Positions 8,260 through 16,565 of a DNA stretch of 28,462 nt are shown piece by piece (position 1 is the first letter of the stretch; every line of letters begins with the position of its first letter). The stretch lies in NCBI GenBank assembly GCA_027353395.1, contig DAIEHU010000002.1:1-28462 (forward strand), read 5' to 3'. This stretch comes from Desulfobacteraceae bacterium. Lineage in GTDB: Bacteria > Desulfobacterota > Desulfobacteria > Desulfobacterales > Desulfosalsimonadaceae. Below the pieces are notes generated by a model. That model ran no database searches and was not told where the DNA came from. It was given only the letters and a program-made list of their open reading frames with translations. A program made the position numbers and the translations under genes.

Positions 8260-8464
8260 AAAAAATTCTGAATGCGAAAAAAATAAAAATATCCGGTTAA
8301 GGTTGATTCCGAAGCCGTAATCGGTCAATACCATTTTGCCCTGATGTTTGAAAAAACAAATGGATGGCAGTTATTCGCCATTTTAAAAATATGGGATAAT
8401 CCGGAAAAAAAATCAAGGGAAAAGGCGGTCGCCTCAGCAGTACTTGTTTTTGTACGCGGGATCG

Positions 8465-8480
8465 TGGTATTAAAATTGCA
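8465..8480 (+). promoter_or_regulatory. Candidate sigma54 promoter of T2SS operon
   Basis: The sequence TGGTATTAAAATTGCA has the invariant GG (8466-8467) and GC (8478-8479) exactly 10 nt apart, with TTGCA fully matching the -12 box. The -24 box is TGGTATT against consensus TGGCACG, so it is a weaker match than the two sites further right. The predicted transcription start is about 8491, giving a 54-nt leader to gspE. A sigma70 reading (TTGTTT, 18 nt, TATTAA) overlaps the same bases. Confidence 0.45.
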
Positions 8481-8544
8481 TTTTATTTCCGGCGGCAGAC
8501 CGTTTTCGCATTGCCTGTAAAACAACGCATGACCGTGAGGCTTA

Positions 8545-10062
8545 ATGAAACAATTATCTTCAAATGATTACCCTTCAGAACCGGTGGTGCTGGACAAACT
8601 GTCCGTCCAGTTCATGAAACAGTCGAAATTCATTCCGATTGCTTTAACTGATAATAAATTGCGGGTGGCGATGGCGAACCCTGCGGATTTTTGGACCATT
8701 GACGCCATCCGGCAGGGGTTTGGCCTGGACGTGGAGGCCGCCGCCGGGACCGAGGAAGATATTTTTGAAGCAGTGGAACGGCTTTACGGGGCCGGAACCC
8801 AGTCTCTGGAAATGATCATCGAGGAAGCGGGCAAGGATATTTACCAGATCGCGGATACCGGCAAGGAAGATGTCAATCAGCTCCGGGATCTGGCGTCCGA
8901 GGCCCCCATTATCCGTCTGGTGAACCGGATTATCCTGAAAGCCGTGGAGTTCCGGGCCAGTGATATCCATTTTGAGCCGTTTGAAGACAAGTTTAAAGTA
9001 AGGTTCCGGGTGGACGGGGTGCTTCACGAGGTGGAGTCTCCGCCCAAACAGCTTCAGGCGGCTATCATCTCCCGGGTGAAAATCATGGCGGATCTGGATA
9101 TCGCCGAGCGCCGTCTGCCCCAGGACGGGCGCATTAAGCTTCGGATATCGGGCCGGGACATTGATTTCCGGGTATCCACCATCCCCACCCTGTTCGGTGA
9201 AAGCCTGGTGATGCGTGTGCTCGACCGGGAAATGCTGATTCTGGATCTGGAAAAAATCGGATTTCCGTCCTCCCTGCTTGCGGAATACAACCAGCTGATC
9301 ACCCAGCCCTATGGCATGATTCTTGTCACCGGCCCCACGGGCAGCGGTAAAACCTCCACCCTTTATACATCGCTTGCGAAAATCAATTCACCGGAAAATA
9401 AAATCATCACTCTGGAAGATCCCGTGGAATATTATTTAAGCGGCGTGAACCAGATCCAGGTGAACCCGAAGATCGGCATGACCTTCGCCAACGGGTTGCG
9501 CTCCATTGTGCGGCAGGATCCGGACATTATTCTGGTGGGTGAAATCCGGGACCGGGAAACCGCTGAAATAGCTATACAATCGGCTCTGACCGGCCATCTG
9601 CTCTTCAGCACGCTGCATACCAACGATGCGGTGGGGGCCATCAGCCGGCTTCTGGACATGGGAGTGGAAGGGTTTTTATTAAGCTCAACGCTTCTGGGGG
9701 TTCTGGCACAGCGTCTGGTCCGGGTCATCTGTCCCCATTGCAAGACGCCGGGGCCGCCGGATGAAAAACATTTAAGCGCCATGGGGCTGACCGCGGGCGA
9801 TATTGAAGATGTCGTGTTTTATTATGGACAGGGATGCGAGGAATGCCGGCATACGGGATTTAAAGGCCGGACCGCCCTGTTTGAATACCTTGCCATCGAT
9901 TCGGATCTTCGCAATGAGATCTCTAAAAAATCGGATTCTGACAAAATTAAGGATGTTGCCCTAAGCAAAGGTCTGGTGACCCTGCGGCGGGACGGGTGGG
10001 AAAAGGTGCGCCAGGGAATGACCACGCTGGCGGAAGTCTTACGGGTAACCCTCGAGAAATAA
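8545..10062 (+). CDS. gspE: Type II secretion ATPase GspE
   Basis: This 505-residue cytoplasmic ATPase powers pseudopilus assembly. It has an N-terminal GspE/PilB domain (about 15-110), the ASDIHFEP block, Walker A GPTGSGKTS at 263-271, the aspartate box LEDPVEY, Walker B ILVGEIRD at about 329-336, and the histidine box TLHTND at about 356-361. A tetracysteine zinc site follows: C396, C399, C431 and C434. It is the first gene of the gsp run, with a GAGG ribosome site before the ATG. The gspF start follows its stop by 1 nt. The zinc site and neighbouring gspD/gspK favour T2SS over a type IV pilus PilB. Confidence 0.96.
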   Translation: MKQLSSNDYPSEPVVLDKLSVQFMKQSKFIPIALTDNKLRVAMANPADFWTIDAIRQGFGLDVEAAAGTEEDIFEAVERLYGAGTQSLEMIIEEAGKDIYQIADTGKEDVNQLRDLASEAPIIRLVNRIILKAVEFRASDIHFEPFEDKFKVRFRVDGVLHEVESPPKQLQAAIISRVKIMADLDIAERRLPQDGRIKLRISGRDIDFRVSTIPTLFGESLVMRVLDREMLILDLEKIGFPSSLLAEYNQLITQPYGMILVTGPTGSGKTSTLYTSLAKINSPENKIITLEDPVEYYLSGVNQIQVNPKIGMTFANGLRSIVRQDPDIILVGEIRDRETAEIAIQSALTGHLLFSTLHTNDAVGAISRLLDMGVEGFLLSSTLLGVLAQRLVRVICPHCKTPGPPDEKHLSAMGLTAGDIEDVVFYYGQGCEECRHTGFKGRTALFEYLAIDSDLRNEISKKSDSDKIKDVALSKGLVTLRRDGWEKVRQGMTTLAEVLRVTLEK

Positions 10063-10063
10063 T

Positions 10064-11293
10064 ATGACGATATTTTCATACAAAGCCAGCGATGCGTCCG
10101 GAGCTGTAATCAAGGGAACCCTGGAGGCGACGGATGAAAAAGAAGTGGCGGCGAAACTCCAGAATATGCACTATATTCCCATCCGGATTCAGGCCACGGG
10201 CGCGGGGCAGGGGAAATTCAACCTGGGTGGAAGCATTAACCTGTCGTATCTGTTCCAGCGGATTACGTCAAAGGACGTGATGCTGTTCACCCAGGATTTG
10301 TATGCCCTGCTCGAAGCCGGGCTGCCGGTGGACAAGGCTCTGTCCATCCTGATCAATGTGGCGGAAAAGGCCAAGTTCCGGGAAGTGGTTTACGGCATTC
10401 TGAAAAATGTGGAAGGCGGTAATTCCCTGTCCGAAGCGTTGACCAAGTATCCGGCGATTTTTCCCAAACTTTATATTAATATGGTCCGGGCCGGGGAAAC
10501 CGGCGGCGTACTGCCGGCGGTGCTGGAACGGCTGGGAGAATTTCTGGAAAGCTCCCAGGATTTAAAGGAATATATCACGTCCGCCATGGTGTATCCGCTG
10601 TTTCTGGTATTTGTGGGCGGAATCTCCATTATTATCATGCTGGCCTTCGTGGTGCCTAAATTCGCGGTGATTTTTTCAGACATGGGTCAGGCCATGCCCG
10701 GATCGACGCAAGTGCTGCTGGCCATCAGCCACGGGCTCAGAGCCTACTGGTGGGCCATTTTCGGCGGTATCGCCGCAACGGTTTTCGGGATCCAAAAATA
10801 CATTAATACGCCTAAAGGCCGGATGGCCGCCGACCGGCTCAAGGTGAGCGCGCCGGTGACGGGAAATCTGGTGCGATCCGTGGAAGTTGCCCGGTTTTCC
10901 AGGACGCTGGGAACCCTCATCCATAGCGGGGTGCCGATTTTGCAGGCCTTGATGCTGGTGCGGGAAATTATTACCAACCGGTTGATCGCGGAATCGCTGG
11001 ACGCGGTCTATCATCGGGTGAAGGAGGGCGAAAACCTGTCCGGGCCGCTTCTTCAGGCCGGTATTTTTCCGCCCCTGGCCGTTTCCATGATCGCGGTCGG
11101 CGAGGAGACGGGCCATCTGGACCAGATGTTGTTAAGAGTGGCGGATAATTATGAAAAAACGGTTCGAAACTTGATCAAGCGCTTTGTCAATCTGCTGGAG
11201 CCGGCTATGATTCTCGCCATGGGTTTGATTGTGGGATTTATCGTCATATCCATGCTGCTGGCGGTTTTCAGCATGAATGATGTACCATTCTAG
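10064..11293 (+). CDS. gspF: Type II secretion inner-membrane platform protein GspF
   Basis: This 409-residue polytopic protein has the duplicated GspF/PilC domain (about 71-195 and 275-398). Three membrane segments lie near 171-199, 225-245 and 375-402. Family blocks include FTQDLYALLEAGLPVDKAL, ETGGVLPAVLERL and the second-domain SRTLGTLIHSGVPILQAL. GspF sits at the centre of the inner-membrane platform and couples GspE to pseudopilin assembly. Length is typical. Its ATG lies 1 nt after the gspE stop, so the two are probably translationally coupled. Confidence 0.96.
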   Translation: MTIFSYKASDASGAVIKGTLEATDEKEVAAKLQNMHYIPIRIQATGAGQGKFNLGGSINLSYLFQRITSKDVMLFTQDLYALLEAGLPVDKALSILINVAEKAKFREVVYGILKNVEGGNSLSEALTKYPAIFPKLYINMVRAGETGGVLPAVLERLGEFLESSQDLKEYITSAMVYPLFLVFVGGISIIIMLAFVVPKFAVIFSDMGQAMPGSTQVLLAISHGLRAYWWAIFGGIAATVFGIQKYINTPKGRMAADRLKVSAPVTGNLVRSVEVARFSRTLGTLIHSGVPILQALMLVREIITNRLIAESLDAVYHRVKEGENLSGPLLQAGIFPPLAVSMIAVGEETGHLDQMLLRVADNYEKTVRNLIKRFVNLLEPAMILAMGLIVGFIVISMLLAVFSMNDVPF

Positions 11294-11305
11294 AAAGGGA
11301 AACAA

Positions 11306-11746
11306 ATGAAAGAAATGAAACGAATAAAAGGCAATGGCGGGTTCACGCTCATTGAACTGCTGATTGTGATGATTATTCTGGGGCTGCTGGCGGCCCTTGT
11401 CGCGCCGAGAATGTTCGGCAAGGTCGGCACATCCAAGCAGAAGGCCGCCAAGGCGCAAATGTCTCTTTTTGAAACCGCGCTGGATACTTACCGGCTGGAT
11501 ATGGGGAAATATCCCACCACCGAGCAGGGGCTCAAGGCATTGCGGGAAAAACCGCAGGATGCGGACTCCTGGGACGGCCCCTATCTGCCCAAGGAAATTC
11601 CCCTTGACCCCTGGGGGCAGGCCTATGTGTATGTCTGCCCGGGAGAACACGGGGATTATGACATCCAATCCTATGGAGCGGACAAGCAGCCCGGCGGCGA
11701 GGGCGAAAACATTGATATCGGGAACTGGAAGAATATTGGCGAATAA
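11306..11746 (+). CDS. gspG: Major pseudopilin GspG
   Basis: This 146-residue prepilin has a 12-residue basic leader ending GG, then FTLIELLIVMIILGLLAAL, with the peptidase site after G12 and glutamate at mature position 5. The C-terminal half has the GspG hallmarks KYPTTEQGL, PLDPWGQAYVYVCPG and DIQSYGADKQPGG, including the region that binds calcium in characterised homologues. GspG forms the shaft of the pseudopilus that pushes substrates through GspD. An AAAGGG ribosome site precedes the ATG. The stop overlaps the start of gspH by 11 nt. Confidence 0.96.
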   Translation: MKEMKRIKGNGGFTLIELLIVMIILGLLAALVAPRMFGKVGTSKQKAAKAQMSLFETALDTYRLDMGKYPTTEQGLKALREKPQDADSWDGPYLPKEIPLDPWGQAYVYVCPGEHGDYDIQSYGADKQPGGEGENIDIGNWKNIGE

Positions 11747-12239
11747 AAAGGCCTTTACATTGATTGAACTGCTGGTGGTGCTGGTCCTGATCAGCCTGAT
11801 AACCGCGCTGACTGCCCCGAGGCTCGCAGGCCCGCTGGGGAATCTCCAGTTGAAGACCGCGGCTAAAAAGATCGCCGCATCGCTCCGGTACGCCCGCAGC
11901 CTGGCCGCCGGTGAAAAAATCAACCGGGTGTGCGTATTTGATTTTGAAAATCAAAAATTGACCATTAACGCAGATGCGGAACCCGGCGCCGGAGAGGCCG
12001 CCGATGTTCCCAAAGAGGTCCGGGGAACCACTTACGTCTTGCCGAAAGGGGTGTCCCTGAAACAGGCGGTTGCCGGCGATACGGTTGTGGACAGCGGATT
12101 GTTTCAGGTGGTTTTTTTTGCAAACGGCGGCAGCAGCGGCGGAGATATTGTCATTTCCGGCGATAATGGCCGGGCGCTCTTGATTCATATTGATTTCATC
12201 ACCGGCATGGTTGAAATCGCCAAGTCAAAATTAGAATAA
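11736..12239 (+). CDS. gspH: Minor pseudopilin GspH
   Basis: This protein of about 167 residues starts ANKKAFTLIELLVVLVLISLITALTAPRL after a TTG initiator at 11736, the only usable start close to the prepilin signal. A GGAAG lies 4 nt before it, inside gspG. The methylation-site helix and glutamate at +5 are normal, but the residue before the cleavage site is alanine rather than glycine. The C-terminal domain includes YARSLAAGEKINRVCVFDFENQKL, typical of GspH/FimT. GspH is part of the tip-forming minor pseudopilin set. The stop is followed directly by repeat copy 2. Confidence 0.85.
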   Translation: MANKKAFTLIELLVVLVLISLITALTAPRLAGPLGNLQLKTAAKKIAASLRYARSLAAGEKINRVCVFDFENQKLTINADAEPGAGEAADVPKEVRGTTYVLPKGVSLKQAVAGDTVVDSGLFQVVFFANGGSSGGDIVISGDNGRALLIHIDFITGMVEIAKSKLE

Positions 12240-12240
12240 T

Positions 12241-12365
12241 AATTCCATTTTGCATTCAAGATGACATCAAGGCGGCAAGAAGGAGGCGACGCAGGCTTAC
12301 TGCCTGTAAGTTGAGGAGCCGACGACGCAGCCAACGTAGATGCCGCTCGAATGCGAATTGGAATA
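12241..12365. repeat. Dispersed inverted-repeat element, copy 2
   Basis: This 125-bp element has the same layout as copy 1. The left end AATTCCATTTTGCATTCAAG (12241-12260) matches the complement of the right end (12346-12365) at 16 of 20 positions. The interior again carries AAGGCGGCAAGAAGGAGGCGA and GCCGACGACGCAGCCAACG. It fills almost the whole space between the gspH stop (12239) and gspI. No reading frame in it looks genuine. Because it sits inside an operon, its transcript could fold and affect expression of the downstream genes. Confidence 0.85.
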
Positions 12366-12385
12366 AGGAGTTCAAAGTTAAACGG

Positions 12386-12832
12386 TTGAAGCGCCTTAAA
12401 TCGCATAACGGATTTACCCTGATCGAAGTCCTGGTGGCGGTCATGATTCTGGGAATTTCGCTCGTGGTGATCATGCAGCTTTTTTCCGGTGGACTGAAAT
12501 CGAACAAAATATCCAATGATTATTTGTATGGCATATTCCATGCAAGAGAGAAAATGGAGGAATTGCTGCTCACACGGGAATGGGCGGCGGGCGAACAGAG
12601 CGGCGATTTTGGAGATGGTTACCGCTGGACCGCCGCCATCGAGGAAGTGGTGCCTGATGCGGGAGCCGATGTCAATGATAAGGACAAGGCGGAACTGGCG
12701 AAAAAGCTGCCGGTTTCGACCCTGCTGATTCGCCTCGATGTGATATGGATGAACGGTGACCGGGAAAAACGCTTTGAACTTACCACCACGGCCCTGACGG
12801 AAAAATTAAATACAGCGGAAACACCGGAGTAA
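12386..12832 (+). CDS. gspI: Minor pseudopilin GspI
   Basis: This protein of about 148 residues has a basic leader LKRLKSHNG followed by FTLIEVLVAVMILGISLVVIMQL, with the peptidase site after G9 and glutamate at +5. The later segment AREKMEELLLTREW is typical of GspI. No ATG or GTG is available upstream in frame. I chose the TTG at 12386, but AAGGAG ends 15 nt before it, which is too far for a normal ribosome site. A further TTG at 12311 lies inside repeat copy 2 and would add arginine-rich, non-family sequence. GspI nucleates the GspI-J-K tip. The product is well supported; the start is not. Confidence 0.8.
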   Translation: MKRLKSHNGFTLIEVLVAVMILGISLVVIMQLFSGGLKSNKISNDYLYGIFHAREKMEELLLTREWAAGEQSGDFGDGYRWTAAIEEVVPDAGADVNDKDKAELAKKLPVSTLLIRLDVIWMNGDREKRFELTTTALTEKLNTAETPE

Positions 12833-12835
12833 TCC

Positions 12836-13474
12836 ATGACGCGCCGGAGTGACAGAGGCTCAACCCTCATTGAATTGTTGATATCCCTTACGATTCTGGG
12901 GGTCATTCTTTTGATTATCCTGGGCGCGTTCCGCATCGGGGTCAGGGCATGGGAAACCGGGGAGCGGGATGTTGACATGTATCAACGTCAGCAGATGGTG
13001 TTTTCAATCCTTAAACGCCAGTTGTCATCCGCATGCAACCAGTCCATCACCCCGGAAGACGGCGACCCGTTTGTTTTCCGGGGTGATGCGGAATCCGTGG
13101 ATTTTATTTCCACCGTCGCCGTTGTCCCAGGCAATGAGACCGGGAACGTGCAGGTGGGCTACAGGGTGCGCAGCGATGATGAAGGCGATGGATATTATAT
13201 TGAAATAATGGAGAAAAATTGGCAGCCCGGAAGCGGCGCGGGGAAAAAAGGCGTTCCGGATGCGCCGGCGGCCTATCAGCTGCTTTCCGGCATCCAAACG
13301 GTATCATTTGAATATTTGAAAATAACCCCGGATGCCTCCGAATGGCAGGCCGGGTGGAACCCGGAAAAGGATACCGGGCTGCCCGCTGCGGTCCGTTGCA
13401 CTGTACAAATGGATGACAAAAAAGCGCCGGTAATAGTGGTTGCCCGTTTGCTGCCCGGAATGGACAGCCGGTAA
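12836..13474 (+). CDS. gspJ: Minor pseudopilin GspJ
   Basis: This 212-residue prepilin-like protein has the leader MTRRSDRG followed by STLIELLISLTILGVILLIILGAF. The first mature residue is serine rather than the usual phenylalanine; glutamate at +5 is kept. The C-terminal domain includes DVDMYQRQQMVFSILKRQLSSA and the beta-rich region ending VVARLLPGM, as in GspJ. It is part of the tip complex with GspI and GspK. The ATG is 3 nt after the gspI stop. Assignment combines signal, length and position between gspI and gspK. Confidence 0.88.
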   Translation: MTRRSDRGSTLIELLISLTILGVILLIILGAFRIGVRAWETGERDVDMYQRQQMVFSILKRQLSSACNQSITPEDGDPFVFRGDAESVDFISTVAVVPGNETGNVQVGYRVRSDDEGDGYYIEIMEKNWQPGSGAGKKGVPDAPAAYQLLSGIQTVSFEYLKITPDASEWQAGWNPEKDTGLPAAVRCTVQMDDKKAPVIVVARLLPGMDSR

Positions 13475-13493
13475 AAGGGTGTGAAATTGGCTT

Positions 13494-14549
13494 ATGAAAA
13501 AATTCTTTTCCAATCAAGGCATCGCCCTGCTGATGGTGTTATGGGTACTTATGCTGCTTACGGTGATTGTGGGGGAATTCTGTTTCGCCATGAGAACCCG
13601 GGTCAATATCACCCGGAATTTCAAGGAATCCACCGAAGCCTATTATATTGCCATAGCGGGCTTTAACAAGGCTATTGAGCAGATCATCCTTCAGCAGATG
13701 GCACCGCGCCGGGTCGTAACGGTTGAAACGGGGTCTTCAGAAGCTGCGGCCAAGACGGAAGGCGCGCCCGACTGGCGCGTCAATACCGATATGCCGCCAG
13801 TGGATTTCGGCGGCGGCGCGTTTGAAGTCCGGATTGAAAATGAAAGCGGCAAGATCGATCTCAATCTGGCGGACAGGGATCTGCTGCGGGCCATGCTCGG
13901 CGGGCTGGGGCTGGATGACGCGCAAAAGGATGTGATCGCCGATTCCATTATGGACTGGCGGGACGCTGACAATAATCACCGGATGAACGGTGCGGAAGAG
14001 GATTACTACCAGTCGCTGCCCGTGCCCTATCACTGCAAGAATGCCGATTTTGACGCCAAGGAGGAGCTCCTGCGGGTGCGGGGCGTCACGCCGGAGATTT
14101 ATTATCGGCGCCTTGCGGCGGTGGTGACTGTATTCCCGAAAAGCGACATCGAGAAACGGAAACAGCGGGCAAACAAAAAGGAATTCGATTACAACCATTT
14201 GAATATTAACTCTATTCCAATGGAATTGTGGGCCGCTTTTCCGGGGATGACCGATGATCTTGTGGCCGGTATCGCCGCATTCCGGGCGGAAAAGGATTTT
14301 GAATCATTGCAGGAAGTCATTGATATCGTGGGTGTGGATGTCTATCGCGAGATGGCGAAATACTTAACCCTGCAAACATCGCCCTATTTTGTCATCCGGT
14401 CCAGGGGGAAGATGCCGGACAGCCGGATCATGGAGGGCGTGACCGCGGTGATTGTTTATGATATCCAGGCGAAAAAAAGATATCAGATGGTTCAATGGAC
14501 GGATGATATCGACCCGCATCAGGCGTGGCGCGCTCATCCGGCTTTATAA
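13494..14549 (+). CDS. gspK: Minor pseudopilin GspK (tip protein)
   Basis: This 351-residue protein has the leader MKKFFSNQG and then IALLMVLWVLMLLTVIVGEF, without a glutamate at +5, as is normal for GspK. The large globular part contains ESGKIDLNLADRD, ADSIMDWRDADNNHRMNGAEEDYY and NINSIPMELWAAFPG, the T2SSK domain with helix-hairpin-helix-like segments. The aspartate-rich stretch probably corresponds to the calcium site of characterised GspK. GspK caps the pseudopilus. The start is 19 nt after gspJ. Its 3' end lies 23 nt before the chosen gspL start, with an alternative gspL start overlapping it. Confidence 0.93.
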   Translation: MKKFFSNQGIALLMVLWVLMLLTVIVGEFCFAMRTRVNITRNFKESTEAYYIAIAGFNKAIEQIILQQMAPRRVVTVETGSSEAAAKTEGAPDWRVNTDMPPVDFGGGAFEVRIENESGKIDLNLADRDLLRAMLGGLGLDDAQKDVIADSIMDWRDADNNHRMNGAEEDYYQSLPVPYHCKNADFDAKEELLRVRGVTPEIYYRRLAAVVTVFPKSDIEKRKQRANKKEFDYNHLNINSIPMELWAAFPGMTDDLVAGIAAFRAEKDFESLQEVIDIVGVDVYREMAKYLTLQTSPYFVIRSRGKMPDSRIMEGVTAVIVYDIQAKKRYQMVQWTDDIDPHQAWRAHPAL

Positions 14550-14572
14550 ATGGTTTAGCGGGGAAAGAAACA

Positions 14573-15949
14573 TTGTTTTTTAATTCCAGTATCGGCATTG
14601 ACATCAACTCGCGCCGGATTTGCGCTGTCCATTTAAAAGGCGCTTTTAAAGGGGTGAATCTGGTATCGGAATCGCGCTGTCTGCTGGATGAATCCAAATC
14701 CAGGCAGGACAGGCAGTCCGATATCACTGATTTTATAAATGGATTCATCCGGGAAGCAAAATTTGCGGCATCCGATCTGTTTATCGGCATCTCCGGCGAC
14801 CCGATGCTTTTCCGGGAAATTGAATTACCGCTGGCGGTAAAGGAAAATCTGCGAACCACCCTTACATATGAAATTGAGAAATATATCCCTTTCCCATCGG
14901 ATGATATTTATTTTGATTATCAGATGATTTCCGAGGACAAGGCTTCGGAAAAACTGAAACTGCTTCTGACGGCGGCGAAAAAGGAGGCCTTGGATGAGTA
15001 TCTGAAGATGGCGGAAAGCATCGATCAGGGCGTTTCCGGGATCGAGATCGCCGCCGCCGGGGCTGCGAATTATTATTTTTACCAGTATCCGGAGGCCCAT
15101 GGGCCGGTTGTCATTGTCATCAATCGGGAATCGGGTGCGGATGTGCTGATGGTCAGGAACCGGGCCCTGTTATATGCGAAATCATTCGCCGGTTCAGATG
15201 ATGCTGTTGATGCGCTTCTGGCAGGAGGCCGGCTGTCGCAGATGCGGGATGTCTGTATTGGCGCGGAAAAAGCCGTCCGTCTGGTTCTGTATGGCGTCCG
15301 GGATATTGAAGACCGGCGGGACCGGCTGGCGTCTGAATTTCAGGAAATCATCACCGCCGATATTTCCGGGGGCATTCCGGATCATGCATCCATTCCGGCC
15401 TTTGGCCTGGCCCTGAAAGGTGTCCGGCAGGTTCCGGTTCAAATGAACCTGATGCCAGTGGGTTTGCGAAAAAAACCAAACCGGACCGGGCTCTACGTGA
15501 TGGCTGTTCTGGCGGGGCTGTTGATGTTGTCCGGCGTTTTATGGACCGGCAGCCTTTTTATACACCAGCGGCAGATGCTGAAATCCCTGGAAGCGGAATC
15601 GGCCCGCCTGAAGGCCGAGGTGTCGGTGGTTGAACAAATGGCTTCGGAAACCAGGGAGATAAAAGGAAATCTGGCGTATCTCAGATATCTTCGGCCCGGA
15701 AATAGATATCTAATTGAGATGATGAATGAACTCAGCAATATTATTCCTCAGACCGCATATATCACAGAGTTCAAGTTTTCTGGAAATAAACTGGTGCTTT
15801 ACGGCATGGCCGATTCCGCATCCGAGCTAATTCCAATTCTGGAAGCATCGCCGCTGTTCATGGATGTGGCTTTTCTATCCGCCATACATAACAGCCGCGA
15901 GGGGAAAGAAGTGTTTCGCATCGTCTGCAACATTCAAACACCACAATAA
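14573..15949 (+). CDS. gspL: Type II secretion assembly protein GspL (PilM-PilN fused type)
   Basis: This protein of about 458 residues joins a cytoplasmic actin-like PilM/GspL domain (IGIDINSRRI, TYEIEKYIPFPSDDIYFDYQ, IEIAAAGAANYYF) to a membrane helix near 311-336 and a periplasmic PilN-like domain (QMLKSLEAESARLKAEV, NELSNIIPQTAYITEF). GspL recruits GspE to the inner-membrane platform through its cytoplasmic domain. I chose the TTG at 14573 because GGGGAAAG precedes it and homologues start just before the IGID strand. A GTG at 14525 would overlap gspK by 25 nt. T2SS identity follows from its neighbours rather than from the domain alone. Confidence 0.88.
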   Translation: MFFNSSIGIDINSRRICAVHLKGAFKGVNLVSESRCLLDESKSRQDRQSDITDFINGFIREAKFAASDLFIGISGDPMLFREIELPLAVKENLRTTLTYEIEKYIPFPSDDIYFDYQMISEDKASEKLKLLLTAAKKEALDEYLKMAESIDQGVSGIEIAAAGAANYYFYQYPEAHGPVVIVINRESGADVLMVRNRALLYAKSFAGSDDAVDALLAGGRLSQMRDVCIGAEKAVRLVLYGVRDIEDRRDRLASEFQEIITADISGGIPDHASIPAFGLALKGVRQVPVQMNLMPVGLRKKPNRTGLYVMAVLAGLLMLSGVLWTGSLFIHQRQMLKSLEAESARLKAEVSVVEQMASETREIKGNLAYLRYLRPGNRYLIEMMNELSNIIPQTAYITEFKFSGNKLVLYGMADSASELIPILEASPLFMDVAFLSAIHNSREGKEVFRIVCNIQTPQ

Positions 15950-15953
15950 GATT

Positions 15954-16562
15954 ATGAAGCTGGCATCCATTCCGTTAACCAAAGAAAGAAAGAAGATTCT
16001 CGCAGCCGGGGCGATCGTTCTGCTTCTGGGTGGCATCTACCGGTTTTATCCGGACATCCGCGCAATGGTTTCGGTTTCGGATGAAATAGCCATTAAACAA
16101 AAGCAGGTGGCGACCTATGCAGGGATTGCGGCCCAGCGGCAACAGATTGAAAAGGAGAACGCTTTTGTCAAGCGATTGCAGAGTCAGACAGAGGCGCGTC
16201 TTTTATCCGGCGCCACAACTTCCCTGGCTGCCGTGGAAATTCAAAACATATTAAATGTCATCGGCACGGCCAACAATGTGAAATTTGACAGCATGCGGGT
16301 GATGAAGCCGGAGGAGGATGAAAAATCCGGGTTTATCCGGCTGCCGGTTCAGTTCTCGATGAATTCAGGCATTGTTCAGCTAAGGGATATCCTTTATAAA
16401 ATTGAAGCCTCTCCAAAATTGCTGATTGTGAAAGATCTCGATGCAAGTCTTTCAAGCTCGAGAGGCCAGGATGCGCTGATTCGTTCAACCATTACGGTTG
16501 AAGGAATTATGCGTCATGCCGGGGCGAAAAACAAGCCGTTATCCCCCAAAAAGGCGGGTTGA
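15954..16562 (+). CDS. gspM: Type II secretion protein GspM (PilO-like)
   Basis: This 202-residue bitopic protein has a short basic cytoplasmic N-terminus, one membrane helix (about 14-32), a periplasmic coiled-coil stretch (about 43-80) and a ferredoxin-like domain (about 90-187, including EIQNILNVIGTANNVKFDSM). This is the GspM/PilO layout, and such proteins pair with GspL/PilN. The ATG at 15954 is 4 nt after the gspL stop. Earlier in-frame starts would lie within gspL. Sequence conservation in this family is low, so the call depends mainly on topology and position between gspL and gspC. Confidence 0.82.
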   Translation: MKLASIPLTKERKKILAAGAIVLLLGGIYRFYPDIRAMVSVSDEIAIKQKQVATYAGIAAQRQQIEKENAFVKRLQSQTEARLLSGATTSLAAVEIQNILNVIGTANNVKFDSMRVMKPEEDEKSGFIRLPVQFSMNSGIVQLRDILYKIEASPKLLIVKDLDASLSSSRGQDALIRSTITVEGIMRHAGAKNKPLSPKKAG

Positions 16563-16565
16563 ACC

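Larger units (their letters stand above)
8247..8544. other. Divergent intergenic region, aldolase / T2SS operon
   Basis: This 298-nt AT-rich gap holds the aldolase ribosome site on the minus strand and the candidate sigma54 promoter of gspE on the plus strand. About 84-101 nt upstream of that promoter is an inverted repeat, ATGGC (8364-8368) and GCCAT (8377-8381), inside AAATGG...CCATTT. This is a position where an enhancer-binding protein could bind. No open reading frame looks real here. Confidence 0.4.

Noticed and set aside
11132..12188. Long minus-strand open frames across gspF-gspH
   Set aside because: They lie antisense to well-supported T2SS genes and contain no recognisable family motifs.
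12311..12385. Extended GspI N-terminus from a TTG inside the repeat
   Set aside because: The added residues (RSRRRSQRRCRSN...) are translated repeat sequence and would give an abnormally long prepilin leader.
14573..16562. PilM/PilN/PilO genes of a type IV pilus
   Set aside because: The domains are shared, but flanking GspG, GspK and GspD with T2SS-specific features make a type II secretion system the better reading.
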